Below are positions 37,074 to 46,083 of a stretch of 64,000 nt of DNA, piece by piece. The position numbers and the translations under genes are program-made. Below the pieces are notes generated by a model. The model was not told the DNA's origin. It saw only the letters and a program-made list of their open reading frames with translations, and did no database searches. The number at the start of each line of letters is the position of its first letter. Positions within the stretch are counted from its first letter, which is position 1. Source of the DNA: UBA2185 sp964564625 (lineage in GTDB: Bacteria; Desulfobacterota; Syntrophia; Syntrophales; UBA2185); NCBI GenBank assembly GCA_964564625.1, contig CAZMBE010000011.1, positions 20,450 through 84,449 on the forward strand, read 5' to 3'.

Positions 37074-37343
37074 ATGCTTGAATCAGCATTAGATAAGATG
37101 GCAGACAAAATTCTTAACCTCGATGAGGCATCCCTCAGCAATTTATGGAATAAGTACAAGAAAAAGATGGAACGTTTCGATACAACAAAAGAATGGGAAA
37201 AGTCGGTAATTATTTTCTTTATTATCAATGCCATCAGGGTTAAGAATCACATCTTTAATGAAAATATCCTTAAGCTTCAGAACAAGGGGAACACACCGGC
37301 AAAACCACCAAAAACAAAGCCAGATCTGAAACTAGTTAAGTAA
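37074..37343 (+). CDS. small hypothetical protein upstream of ligA
   Basis: An 89-residue protein I do not recognise. It is mostly helical, with a charged N-terminus (LDKMADKILNLDEASLSNLW), a central hydrophobic helix (SVIIFFIINAIRV, about 44-56) and a Pro/Lys-rich tail. The hydrophobic stretch is short for a membrane span. The last base of its stop codon region is shared with the ligA start (TAATG), so the two are probably translationally coupled, which argues that it is real. AAGGG lies about 13 bases upstream of the ATG. Function unknown. Confidence 0.6.
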   Translation: MLESALDKMADKILNLDEASLSNLWNKYKKKMERFDTTKEWEKSVIIFFIINAIRVKNHIFNENILKLQNKGNTPAKPPKTKPDLKLVK

Positions 37344-39367
37344 TGAGAGAAATGGATACCGATACTGCTATTAAGAGGATTGAAGAACTCAGAGCATTAA
37401 TCGACTACCATAACCAGCGCTATTATCAGCTCGATAATCCCGAAATATCCGATGTCGAGTATGACCGCCTCATGAAGGAGCTTATCAACCTAGAACAGAA
37501 ATTCCCGTATATCGATGTATCCTCTTCTCCCACCCAGCGTGTCGGAGCTGCTCCCCTAGAAAAATTCAGCGCTATTGCGCATCTTACCCCGATGCTCAGT
37601 CTCGCCAATGCCTTTTCAGAACGGGACATATCAGACTTTGGAGAACGTATTAAACGCTTCCTCGGTACACACGAAAATATAACTTTTGTAGTTGAACCAA
37701 AACTGGACGGCACCGCAGTGAATCTCATTTACGAAAATGGAGCCTTCGTTGTTGGTGCAACAAGGGGTGACGGGGAAAAGGGAGAGGATGTTACGCAGAA
37801 TCTCAAAACCATTCATGCTCTACCATTACAGATGAAGAAGAGACAAGATCTCTCTATTCCTGAAAAAATTGAAATCAGAGGCGAGGTATTCATAGAAATT
37901 GATCTCTTCAGAAAACTGAACAAACACAGACTTGAGGAAGGTGAACAAGTCTTTGCCAACCCTCGCAACGCCGCTGCCGGATCACTGCGTCAGTTGGATT
38001 CAAAAATTACGGCCAAGAGACCATTGGATATCTTCTGTTATGGTATTGGCATGGTCTCAGGTGTCACCTTTAAGACCCACTGGGATGTTTTAATAAGCCT
38101 CTCTCAATGGGGATTCAACGTTAACCCTTATGTTCAGCAGGCCAAAAACATACATGCGTGTATAGAGTATTACCATCATATCAATAACATGAGAAAGGAT
38201 CTCCCTTACGAAATCGATGGTATAGTAATCAAAGTCAACGATCTCAGTGTTCAGGAACTACTCGGCGCTGTTTCCCGAAGCCCCCGCTGGGCCATTGCGT
38301 GCAAATTTGCCGCTACACAGGAAACGACCGTCATCGAAAAAATCGACGTCCAGGTTGGAAGGACCGGCGTATTGACACCTGTTGCCATTCTAAAGCCGGT
38401 CCACATTGGTGGTGTTACCATCAGACGGGCAACTCTCCATAATCAAGATGAAATTGACAAAAAGGACATTCGTATAGGCGATACTGTTATTGTTCAGAGG
38501 GCAGGAGATGTGATTCCGGAGGTCTTGAAAGTTATTGACTCTAAGAGGAGCGGTTCCGAAAAAAAATTTATTATGCCCGCAACTTGTCCAGAATGCGGCT
38601 CTGAAGTTGTAAGACTTGCAGGTGAAGCGGCCCACCGGTGCATCGGCATATCCTGCCCTGCCCAGATTAAAGAGCATATTATTCACTTTGCCTCGAGAGG
38701 CGGCATGGACATCGAAGGGCTTGGTGATAAAGTGGTTTCTCAATTGGTTGATACGGATCTAATAAAAGACCCTGCTGATCTTTACTTCCTGACAAAAGAT
38801 AAACTTCTCACCTTGGATAGAATGGCAGAAAAATCCGCGAAAAACCTGCTTGCCGCTATAGAAAATTCGAAATCGCCGACCCTCGAGAAATTCATCTATG
38901 CCCTCGGGATTAGACATGTAGGTGAACAGACGGCCCGAATCCTTGCCAGATCATTCATGACAATAGATAAGCTTATGGAGGCCACGGTGCACGATCTGAC
39001 GGCAATCAGAGACATCGGACCTGAGGTTGCCGGAAGCATTACCAGATTTTTCCACGAGCGGTCCAATATTATAGTAATTGAAAAATTTAAGAAAACCGGC
39101 GTTAATCCTATGAAAACAATACACCCTAATGCCACATCCTTATCAGGGAAATCCTTCGTTTTTACAGGAACGCTAAATAACCTTACACGAAACGAGGCAA
39201 AAAGGATTGTTGAATCTCTTGGTGCTTCCGCAATGGAATCAGTTATAAAGACCACCGACTATGTGGTTGCCGGCGATTCACCTGGCTCAAAACTTGAAAA
39301 GGCTAAATCCGCTGGAATCAAGATCATCAATGAAGAAGAGTTTTTGAAACTTATCGGCAGGAAATAA
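37343..39367 (+). CDS. ligA: NAD-dependent DNA ligase
   Basis: LigA seals nicks in DNA during replication and repair, using NAD as adenylate donor. The 674-residue protein has the Ia domain, the adenylated lysine K120 in VEPKLDG, the OB fold, a four-cysteine zinc finger (CPECG ... CIGISCPAQ), helix-hairpin-helix repeats and a C-terminal BRCT domain (about 595-674). Length is typical. The start at 37343 overlaps the upstream gene; an ATG three codons later is an alternative. Acylphosphatase follows after one base. Confidence 0.97.
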   Translation: MREMDTDTAIKRIEELRALIDYHNQRYYQLDNPEISDVEYDRLMKELINLEQKFPYIDVSSSPTQRVGAAPLEKFSAIAHLTPMLSLANAFSERDISDFGERIKRFLGTHENITFVVEPKLDGTAVNLIYENGAFVVGATRGDGEKGEDVTQNLKTIHALPLQMKKRQDLSIPEKIEIRGEVFIEIDLFRKLNKHRLEEGEQVFANPRNAAAGSLRQLDSKITAKRPLDIFCYGIGMVSGVTFKTHWDVLISLSQWGFNVNPYVQQAKNIHACIEYYHHINNMRKDLPYEIDGIVIKVNDLSVQELLGAVSRSPRWAIACKFAATQETTVIEKIDVQVGRTGVLTPVAILKPVHIGGVTIRRATLHNQDEIDKKDIRIGDTVIVQRAGDVIPEVLKVIDSKRSGSEKKFIMPATCPECGSEVVRLAGEAAHRCIGISCPAQIKEHIIHFASRGGMDIEGLGDKVVSQLVDTDLIKDPADLYFLTKDKLLTLDRMAEKSAKNLLAAIENSKSPTLEKFIYALGIRHVGEQTARILARSFMTIDKLMEATVHDLTAIRDIGPEVAGSITRFFHERSNIIVIEKFKKTGVNPMKTIHPNATSLSGKSFVFTGTLNNLTRNEAKRIVESLGASAMESVIKTTDYVVAGDSPGSKLEKAKSAGIKIINEEEFLKLIGRK

Positions 39368-39368
39368 A

Positions 39369-39644
39369 ATGATGAGAAGAACGCACGTTTTCATCTCCGG
39401 CAGGGTTCAGGGTGTCTTTTTCAGGGCATATACAAGAGAAACCGCCATGACTTTAAAGCTCACGGGGTGGGTCAGAAATCTCCCGGACGGTAAAGTTGAA
39501 TCTGTCTTTGAAGGGAAAAACGAAGATGTTGAGGCGATGCTGGAATGGTGCAAGAAAGGGCCACCGCACGCCATCGTAAATAATGTTGAAGCTTTTGATG
39601 AGCCATACATGGGAGAATTTCACAATTTCCGCATAACGTACTAA
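39369..39644 (+). CDS. acylphosphatase
   Basis: A 91-residue acylphosphatase that hydrolyses carboxyl-phosphate bonds of small molecules such as acetyl phosphate or carbamoyl phosphate. The catalytic signature SGRVQGVFFR contains the active Arg, and TGWVRNLPDGKVE contains the active Asn. It follows ligA by one base and ends two bases before the convergent aminotransferase. The start could be either of two adjacent ATG codons. Confidence 0.94.
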   Translation: MMRRTHVFISGRVQGVFFRAYTRETAMTLKLTGWVRNLPDGKVESVFEGKNEDVEAMLEWCKKGPPHAIVNNVEAFDEPYMGEFHNFRITY

Positions 39645-39646
39645 GA

Positions 39647-40849
39647 TTAAGACACATCTCCACAGCGTCCAAGAGCCTCCCTAAACGTTTCTTCAAAACC
39701 CTTCATGGAATTGAGGATGGTTGCGTCGTCCACACAAAAAGCGATCCGGAAATGACCCGGCCAACCGAATCCACTGCCCGGAACAGTGAGAATTCTCCTC
39801 TTCTGCAACGCTCTCACGAATTCGATATCATCATTTACCGGTGCTTTCGGAAAGAGGTAGAAAGTTCCATCCGGCCTGAAAAATTCATACCCGATGGCGG
39901 CAAGGCCATCACAGAGGATTTCTCTCTTCCTTCTGTATTTCTCAACATCTACTGTCACACCTTGTATTTTTGCGATCACCCGCTGCATCAAGGCAGGAGC
40001 ATTGACAAACCCGAGAGTCCTGTTGAAGAGAATCAGCCCACCCATCATTTCATCAATATTTGAAAGCGCAGGATTGACGGCAAGATAACCTATCCGCTCA
40101 CCGGCCAGGGAAAGACTTTTTGAATAGGAAGATGCAATCATGCTGTTTTTGTAAGCTTTCAATATGCTTGGAACCGTAACACCATCATAGACGACGTCTC
40201 GGTATGGTTCATCCGATACAAGATAAATGTCCCCTCCGTATTTTCTGCTTTTCTCCTCTAAAAGTTCAGAAAGGCGCCGTATCGACGCTTCATCATACAC
40301 TTTTCCCGTAGGATTATTGGGAGAATTAATAAGAACTATCTTGGTTCTTTCTGAAATTGCTTCCCGTATCAGAGATAAATCCAGGGAAAAATCAGCGTTT
40401 GTCTTCACGAACATTGCTTTACCATCGGCATTATCGACGTAAAACCTGTATTCCATAAAACAGGGTGTAGGGATTAACACTTCATCATCCCGATCGAGGA
40501 GTACTTTGCATATGACATTCAGCGCCCCCGCTGCCCCACAGGTCATGATCACGTGATCCGCAGACAGCGGTACTCCGTGTACATGCGCAAGAAAAGAAGC
40601 CACGGCCTCTCTGGTCCCAGGGTATCCCGCATTTGACATATATCCGTGAATACCTGAAACATCCTCATGCGCAACCTGCTGCAGCGTTTTTTTAAAATCC
40701 GCTGGAGGATCTAGACTAGGATTGCCAAGACTGAAATCAAAAACATTCTGAGCCCCATGCTGCTTCTTTAAAATATTGCCCTCCTCAAACATCTTTCTGA
40801 TCCAGGAAGACTGGGAAATAAAACCATGAACTTTTTTTGAAATTGCCAT
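39647..40849 (-). CDS. PLP-dependent aminotransferase (class I/II)
   Basis: A 400-residue fold-type I aminotransferase. The PLP lysine is in SSYSKSLSLAGERIGY, the NSPNNPTGKVYD loop is present, and the C-terminal HFRIAFC segment holds the substrate-carboxylate arginine. GAGGAG lies shortly before the ATG, a strong ribosome site. It differs clearly from the aminotransferase at 5555, so specificity is probably different. It stands alone between acylphosphatase and a 266-base gap; substrate unknown. Confidence 0.9.
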   Translation of the reverse strand: MAISKKVHGFISQSSWIRKMFEEGNILKKQHGAQNVFDFSLGNPSLDPPADFKKTLQQVAHEDVSGIHGYMSNAGYPGTREAVASFLAHVHGVPLSADHVIMTCGAAGALNVICKVLLDRDDEVLIPTPCFMEYRFYVDNADGKAMFVKTNADFSLDLSLIREAISERTKIVLINSPNNPTGKVYDEASIRRLSELLEEKSRKYGGDIYLVSDEPYRDVVYDGVTVPSILKAYKNSMIASSYSKSLSLAGERIGYLAVNPALSNIDEMMGGLILFNRTLGFVNAPALMQRVIAKIQGVTVDVEKYRRKREILCDGLAAIGYEFFRPDGTFYLFPKAPVNDDIEFVRALQKRRILTVPGSGFGWPGHFRIAFCVDDATILNSMKGFEETFREALGRCGDVS

Positions 40850-41053
40850 TGGAACTCCTCACACAAATTTGTCGCTGTATCATTTCGGGAAGCAATACAT
40901 ATAATAATTACATAACCGAAATTGTTACATTTCATTCGCTTTAATGCTGCTAAAACATCTTTTAAACACAAGCTGATGTTTATGGTCATTAACACAGCAT
41001 GCATGTTACGTCAATATGACAACATCGTAACTTTATTAATTGTCTGAATGCTC

Positions 41054-41082
41054 TTGACAATTGAACATCTAAACCTTAAACT
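41054..41082 (+). promoter_or_regulatory. sigma-70-type promoter for the FmdB-like gene
   Basis: A perfect TTGACA -35 box is followed by a 17-base spacer and TAAACT (4 of 6 to consensus). The predicted transcript would begin about 28 bases before the ATG at 41116. It could drive both the FmdB-like gene and the adenylate kinase. Confidence 0.6.
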
Positions 41083-41115
41083 TCAAAATAGTGAAGTAAG
41101 CAAAAAGAGGGACGT

Positions 41116-41331
41116 ATGCCTATTTACGAATTTAAGTGCAAAAAATGCAGCAATATTTTCGAGATCTTATTCAGATCAAGCAATGAACAACTTGCAGTAT
41201 CCTGCCCGGAATGCAAATCAAAAAAGACGGAAAGGTTGATGTCCATATTCGGTGGCAAGATCGGGACTACATCATCATCAAGCTGTTCGTCATGTTCGGC
41301 GACATCCTGCGGCTCGTGCGGCTCCCATTGA
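41116..41331 (+). CDS. FmdB-family zinc ribbon protein
   Basis: A 71-residue protein. The N-terminus MPIYEFKCKKCSNIFE with the later CPECKSKK forms the four-cysteine zinc ribbon typical of the FmdB regulatory-protein family. The C-terminus is a Ser/Cys/Gly-rich tail (SSSSCSSCSATSCGSCGSH), also common in this family. A regulatory role was proposed for some members, but the general function is unproven. It has a good promoter upstream and lies 114 bases before the adenylate kinase. Confidence 0.85.
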   Translation: MPIYEFKCKKCSNIFEILFRSSNEQLAVSCPECKSKKTERLMSIFGGKIGTTSSSSCSSCSATSCGSCGSH

Positions 41332-41445
41332 TTGTGTGCTGTAGGCTGGACTTCAACGCAATTACCGGCAAAATATTTCATTGTAAAAACCACTTCAATC
41401 TATTATAGAAAAGCGTTTCAAAAATATTTTTCTGTGAGTGAACAA

Positions 41446-42126
41446 ATGGAAATGAATATTCTTATCTTTGGGCCGAACGGCAGCGGTAAAGGAACTTTTG
41501 GATCGATAATCAGTGAAAAATTCGGCATACCTCAGGTAGAAACCGGGGTAATTTTCAGGGAAAACATAACGAAAGGAACTGAACTGGGAAAACAGGCAAA
41601 GTCCTTTATTGATAAGGGCGAACTGGTTCCCGATGATATTACCATCCCCATGATCCTTACGCGTCTTCAAGAGGATGATTGTAAAAAAGGATGGCTGTTG
41701 GACGGCTTCCCGCGGAATATCACTCAGGCCGAGGTCTTCTGGGCAGCACTCCAGAAGGAAAAGATCACTCTGGAGTATGTTATTGAGCTCGAAATCAACA
41801 GGGAAGTGGCCAAGAAGCGTATCATGGGAAGGCGGCTATGTCCCAATGACAATAACCATCCAAATAACATGTACGTGAAAGAGAACCTACCCATAGAGAA
41901 GGATGGCAAGCTATTGTGCCGGGTATGTGGTCGCGAAGGCTTATTGACCCGTGCAGATGATCAAGATGAAGCTGCCATCGATAAAAGACACGGCATCTAC
42001 TTTGACACTAATACAGGCACCCTGGCTGCCGTTAGTTACTTCAAGGAGCGGGTGAAAGTTATTCAAGTTGATACTCTTCCCGGCGTCAAAGAAGTTTCCT
42101 CACACCTCTTTAGGCTGCTTACATAG
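41446..42126 (+). CDS. adenylate kinase family protein
   Basis: A 226-residue nucleoside monophosphate kinase, most like adenylate kinase (ATP + AMP to 2 ADP). The P-loop is GPNGSGKGT, the NMP-binding DGFPRN is intact and the arginines of GRRLCPN and LLTRADDQDE are present. The LID region carries a variant metal site with a single early Cys plus nearby Asp/His (CPNDNNH) and a late C-x2-C (CRVCG), not the usual four cysteines. I start at the ATG at 41446; an ATG two codons later (41452) is equally possible, and the frame is open upstream to 41332. It is not beside secY or ribosomal genes, so a second, housekeeping adk may exist elsewhere. Confidence 0.88.
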   Translation: MEMNILIFGPNGSGKGTFGSIISEKFGIPQVETGVIFRENITKGTELGKQAKSFIDKGELVPDDITIPMILTRLQEDDCKKGWLLDGFPRNITQAEVFWAALQKEKITLEYVIELEINREVAKKRIMGRRLCPNDNNHPNNMYVKENLPIEKDGKLLCRVCGREGLLTRADDQDEAAIDKRHGIYFDTNTGTLAAVSYFKERVKVIQVDTLPGVKEVSSHLFRLLT

Positions 42127-42176
42127 TGTAAAACAAAATATCTCTTAACATGGAAAAGGTATTTGCCAATCCAATC

Positions 42177-44540
42177 TCATATGGCAACGCACCGGAATCC
42201 AAGGATATTTGAGGTGGTATTTTTGCCCATCGGAAACTGTCGGGATAAACTTATCGAACTGTCGGAAATCCAACTGCCACCTTTTGCAATGTAAATATCT
42301 GTATTTTTCTCTCCGGATGGATGTGATCTCCAACGATCAAGCGTCCATTCCAGCACATTTCCTAGAGTGTCGGCCACTCCCAAACCATTCACTGCTTCAA
42401 GATATTTGTCCACAGGGGTTGTGTCCCCGAAATAGCTTTTTTCAATATTGCAGGCATTTTCCTTCCATTGATTTCCCCATGGATAGAGGTAACCTCTCGA
42501 TGTCCTTGCAGCTGCTTCCCACTCCTTCTCTGTTGGAATTCTTTTCCCCGTCCATGCTGCAAAAGCTCGTGTGTCCTCCAAGCTGACTTGCACTACTGGA
42601 TGTCTGCGCTTATTATACAGCGAGCTACCCGGGCCGTTTGGCCTGTGCCAGCAAGCCCCCTGCACCTTTCTATATTGAAGATTTCCACTCCAGGTAAAAG
42701 TTTCCATGCCCGTTGCGATGTCCCTTGTTTTCTGAACACGGGGAGTATATACAAAACCGTACCCACATCTCTCCGCCGTGGTCATATAGCCGGTTTTTTC
42801 CACAAATATATCGAACAGGGCATTTGTAACAGGAAATTTACCAATATAAAACTCCAGAATATGCACGTTCTGAGTGGGTGACTCCTTATTATTGCCATTT
42901 ACGCCTCCTATGATGTATTCCCCACTTTTTATTAAAATGTGTTGGTTGAAGTATTTCTCCCGGATACTAAGCTCACGCTCAAATTCCTCTGATAGGAACA
43001 TTGCCTTTTCTTTAATTTTATCTTTATCATAATAAATTCTATTTTCTAATTCGGGCCCCAGTGTTGCCAAAAACTTTGCCGCTTCTGAAAGCCGTTCAAA
43101 GATTTCAGATTTTTTATAACTATCTTCTTGGTTTCCATATAAAACTTCCGTTACAGACTCTGCTCCGACTTCCTCTACAGTTTCTTCTGAAAATTCTTGT
43201 TCTGCAGGTATTTCACCTTCAACATCTTCCAGTTCACTCTCCGCCTCTAATTCTTCAATGTCTCCTCCGCCCACAGTTTCACTTATGGTAATTTCATCTC
43301 CTGCTTCCTCTAAAATTTCCTCAACATCTTCTTTCACAACGGCGGATGTTTCACATGATCCCGTCCCTAATGTTGGTATATCCTCATGATATTCGATATC
43401 TGTTGTCTCAACCACGTAATCAGCTGCTGCTCCAGTGCCTGAGATACCCTCTTCTATCGAGCTTCTGTCCGCATCTTCTTCCCTGATAGCCGTTTCATTA
43501 TTAAGCTCTTCTATACTCTCGTCAATTGCATCTGTGATCCAATCTTTTTGCGCAGTCTCACTTTCCACTTGAATTTCCTGAAGAAATCGTATGGCATCTT
43601 CTTCCACATCCAACATATCTTCATACACTGTACTTCCCTCAATGTCCGCACCCGAACTCAAGGTCAATTCATCATCCAGATTTTCCTCTATAGTCGCTAC
43701 TTCTTCACCATTGTCTCTAATAGCTCCTTCATCGGCTTCGCATAAATCAACTTCCATTGAGTCTTCCGCAGCGTTATCATCAATGTCTTCGTAAACCTCT
43801 GAGGCCATGTCACTTTCAATAACCTCTTCTACTGACTCTATCTCTCCAACCTGATCTTCGATAATTTCTTCTGCGTCATCAATCAGAGCATCTTCCTCCA
43901 CAGATGCTGTCAGATTGTCTGTTGTCTTCCTGGCAATGGCATTTTCAGTGATATCTGAACCGGCACTCCCAGTTACTCCCGTACCCATTTCCCCGGGCAA
44001 TGATAGTCCTATTTTCCTAGATACATCAAGGATAAGTCCTTTTACACGATCAAGGATATCATTACCCTCTGCATAATTTGAAAGGGAACCAGAATTGGAT
44101 AAGATATCATGTACAGCACTTAACACCGACGCTATTTTACCTATGGTATCTGAACCTTTTTCTTTGAAAACTGCAGCGACAGATTCTAGGGCTTTATCCT
44201 TGGCCTCATCGGACATCGTAAAAACATTATTAGGCCCGACAATAACTCCCTGAGGATTTTTGCCTTGATGATAGAGTTTCTTCAGATCAGCATTTAGGCC
44301 TGACTTGATGCTGCTCAAGTTTTTCCTCTTGCCTTTTATAGTTTCAGGATCGTCTCCTATACACCAAAGGGACTTAATGAGTTCGTCATGAGTAATGCTC
44401 TGCAAGGACTCAACCGAACTGTCATCTGCATAGTAATGTCGTAAAATATGGATTAGTTTGTATTTAAGGGTTTCCTTGCTCTTGTATTGAAGGTTGGTGA
44501 TGGCTTCATCGATGTCTTGAATTTTAAGTATAACGGCCAC
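42177..44540 (-). CDS. acidic-linker protein with C-terminal SUMF1/FGE-like domain
   Basis: A 787-residue protein in three parts. Residues 1-210 are a helical region I do not recognise, with a conserved-looking segment KSGLNADLKKLYHQGKNP then GVIVGPNNVFTMSDEAK. Residues about 213-467 are a strongly acidic, Glu/Asp-rich low-complexity linker. Residues about 535-787 form a formylglycine-generating-enzyme (SUMF1) fold: FPVTNALFDIF, HPVVQVSLEDTRAFAAWTGK, RIPTEKEWEAAAR, LGNVLEW and GGSW. The two catalytic cysteines of true FGE align by eye with serines in GGSWISDSSIS, so sulfatase activation is unlikely; the domain may bind a partner or act otherwise. There is no signal peptide. It is divergent from the zinc-ribbon gene at 44768. 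Function unknown. Confidence 0.8.
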   Translation of the reverse strand: MAVILKIQDIDEAITNLQYKSKETLKYKLIHILRHYYADDSSVESLQSITHDELIKSLWCIGDDPETIKGKRKNLSSIKSGLNADLKKLYHQGKNPQGVIVGPNNVFTMSDEAKDKALESVAAVFKEKGSDTIGKIASVLSAVHDILSNSGSLSNYAEGNDILDRVKGLILDVSRKIGLSLPGEMGTGVTGSAGSDITENAIARKTTDNLTASVEEDALIDDAEEIIEDQVGEIESVEEVIESDMASEVYEDIDDNAAEDSMEVDLCEADEGAIRDNGEEVATIEENLDDELTLSSGADIEGSTVYEDMLDVEEDAIRFLQEIQVESETAQKDWITDAIDESIEELNNETAIREEDADRSSIEEGISGTGAAADYVVETTDIEYHEDIPTLGTGSCETSAVVKEDVEEILEEAGDEITISETVGGGDIEELEAESELEDVEGEIPAEQEFSEETVEEVGAESVTEVLYGNQEDSYKKSEIFERLSEAAKFLATLGPELENRIYYDKDKIKEKAMFLSEEFERELSIREKYFNQHILIKSGEYIIGGVNGNNKESPTQNVHILEFYIGKFPVTNALFDIFVEKTGYMTTAERCGYGFVYTPRVQKTRDIATGMETFTWSGNLQYRKVQGACWHRPNGPGSSLYNKRRHPVVQVSLEDTRAFAAWTGKRIPTEKEWEAAARTSRGYLYPWGNQWKENACNIEKSYFGDTTPVDKYLEAVNGLGVADTLGNVLEWTLDRWRSHPSGEKNTDIYIAKGGSWISDSSISLSRQFPMGKNTTSNILGFRCVAI

Positions 44541-44767
44541 AAAAATCTCCCGAATGTAAAAGTGAGATGCGTTAGAAAGTATATTATAGTACGATAAAAT
44601 ATATATCGATCAATACAACATTTTCTTTAATCAATGGTCCCACTTTAAAAATTATTGAAATGAATATTTAATAAATGAAAGATTCAATTCATGTTTTTAT
44701 AGAATTTGACGATATTAATGCCGAGTATCTCACAGCGCCAGTCTGTGCATGAAGAAGGGGTAAAGAT

Positions 44768-46057
44768 ATGGAAAATACTATATGGCCTCGTTTTGACGAA
44801 ATTCTTAGTCGGCACTTTGACCGTCTCATAGGAACACGACAGGGAATCGGGGGGATGCCCCTGAATCTGGCAACTATAGGATGCATAGTCCTCCTCGGAG
44901 GTCGGGAGAATGAAATAGAAAACTCATCATCAGAGGAGACGGAGCGACATACCCGCAATACATTACTGCAAGAAGCGAAGGAATTGGGTATAGGATCCGC
45001 TGATTTTCTGGAGTCTGCACTTCAGGACATGGTTCAGAAAGGATACTATGAAGTTGACACGGAAGACAGATTCCTATCCCGACAACCAACCATAACCATG
45101 ACCCGTCTGTTAGATCGCATCTTCCCCAGAATGCGGGGCATCAATTTGCTTGCTTTCATCGGACAAACAATAGAGGAGGCTGTCACCGGTCGCACTGATA
45201 TAGAAGCAGCAGTATCCCGTTTAGACCAGACACTCCAGCATCACGGAGTTCCCTTTTTTAAGGAGAAATCCGTACACACAGTTACTACATCTACAGATCA
45301 ACAAAATGTTCACAGGAATAGGGAAGAGATACTGTCGAAGCTCTACAACACAGACAAAATTTCTCAGCAGCCTGCACGTGCAAGCCTCAAAGTACTATCG
45401 TGCGGCAGCATACCAGGACATGCCGAGATTAAAGAAATTTTCCCCACGAACAAGAGCCTTTCCGATAGGAATATCAAAAAAGAAGAACCCATTGTAGAGG
45501 ATGTATTCAACAAAACTGACTGCAAGCTTCCAGAAGAAGGACAGACAAATACCGTTGAGGCAGAAAGAATTTGTGCATGCTCTGAAGAAACCACATTGCT
45601 AAACAGGCGGGAAATTCAGCAAGTCTTTCAAAATGAAAAGGCAAATAACAGAAAACCCGAACTGCCCCCAGAAATGGAAGAGAATGCCCTTATGATTGCA
45701 GATAGATGCCAGGAAAATACTATATTGACGGACGATGCAATTGCTGAGAAGATTGCCGCTTTTGAAAGTAACCTGGCGCTCACATGTCCAATATGCCGTG
45801 TAAGCACTCTTCATGAACAAACCACGGCTGCAGGAAAAGTTTACTATACCTGTCCATCCGAAGGTTGTAATTTCATAAGCTGGGGCAAGCCTCATCATAT
45901 AGAGTGCCGGCGTTGCAAAAACCCATTTTTAGTGGAAGTGACTGACACCACTGGAAATACTATCCTCAAATGTCCCCGGGCTACGTGCCAATATCATCAG
46001 GATCTTAATCCCACAAGAAAATTAGTACGAAAACGGCTTGTACGACGAAGAAAATAG
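44768..46057 (+). CDS. unknown protein with two topoisomerase-type zinc ribbons
   Basis: A 429-residue protein. The N-terminal 150 residues are a globular, mostly helical domain I do not recognise (LNLATIGCIVLLGG, LLQEAKELGIGSADFLESAL). Residues about 150-340 look disordered. The C-terminus has two zinc ribbons of the topoisomerase I type: CPIC ... CPSEGC and CRRC ... CPRATC, then a basic tail RKLVRKRLVRRRK. This suggests binding of single-stranded DNA or RNA, with no catalytic domain visible. AAGGGG lies seven bases before the ATG. It is transcribed divergently from the SUMF1-domain gene across 227 bases, which hints at, but does not prove, a shared role. Confidence 0.75.
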   Translation: MENTIWPRFDEILSRHFDRLIGTRQGIGGMPLNLATIGCIVLLGGRENEIENSSSEETERHTRNTLLQEAKELGIGSADFLESALQDMVQKGYYEVDTEDRFLSRQPTITMTRLLDRIFPRMRGINLLAFIGQTIEEAVTGRTDIEAAVSRLDQTLQHHGVPFFKEKSVHTVTTSTDQQNVHRNREEILSKLYNTDKISQQPARASLKVLSCGSIPGHAEIKEIFPTNKSLSDRNIKKEEPIVEDVFNKTDCKLPEEGQTNTVEAERICACSEETTLLNRREIQQVFQNEKANNRKPELPPEMEENALMIADRCQENTILTDDAIAEKIAAFESNLALTCPICRVSTLHEQTTAAGKVYYTCPSEGCNFISWGKPHHIECRRCKNPFLVEVTDTTGNTILKCPRATCQYHQDLNPTRKLVRKRLVRRRK

Positions 46058-46083
46058 GAATGACCGTTATTCTTAATAGAATT

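Noticed and set aside
44675..44752. 25-codon frame ending at the ribosome site of the zinc-ribbon gene
   Set aside because: Position suits a leader peptide, but it has no ribosome site and no repeated regulatory codons. Chance is more likely.
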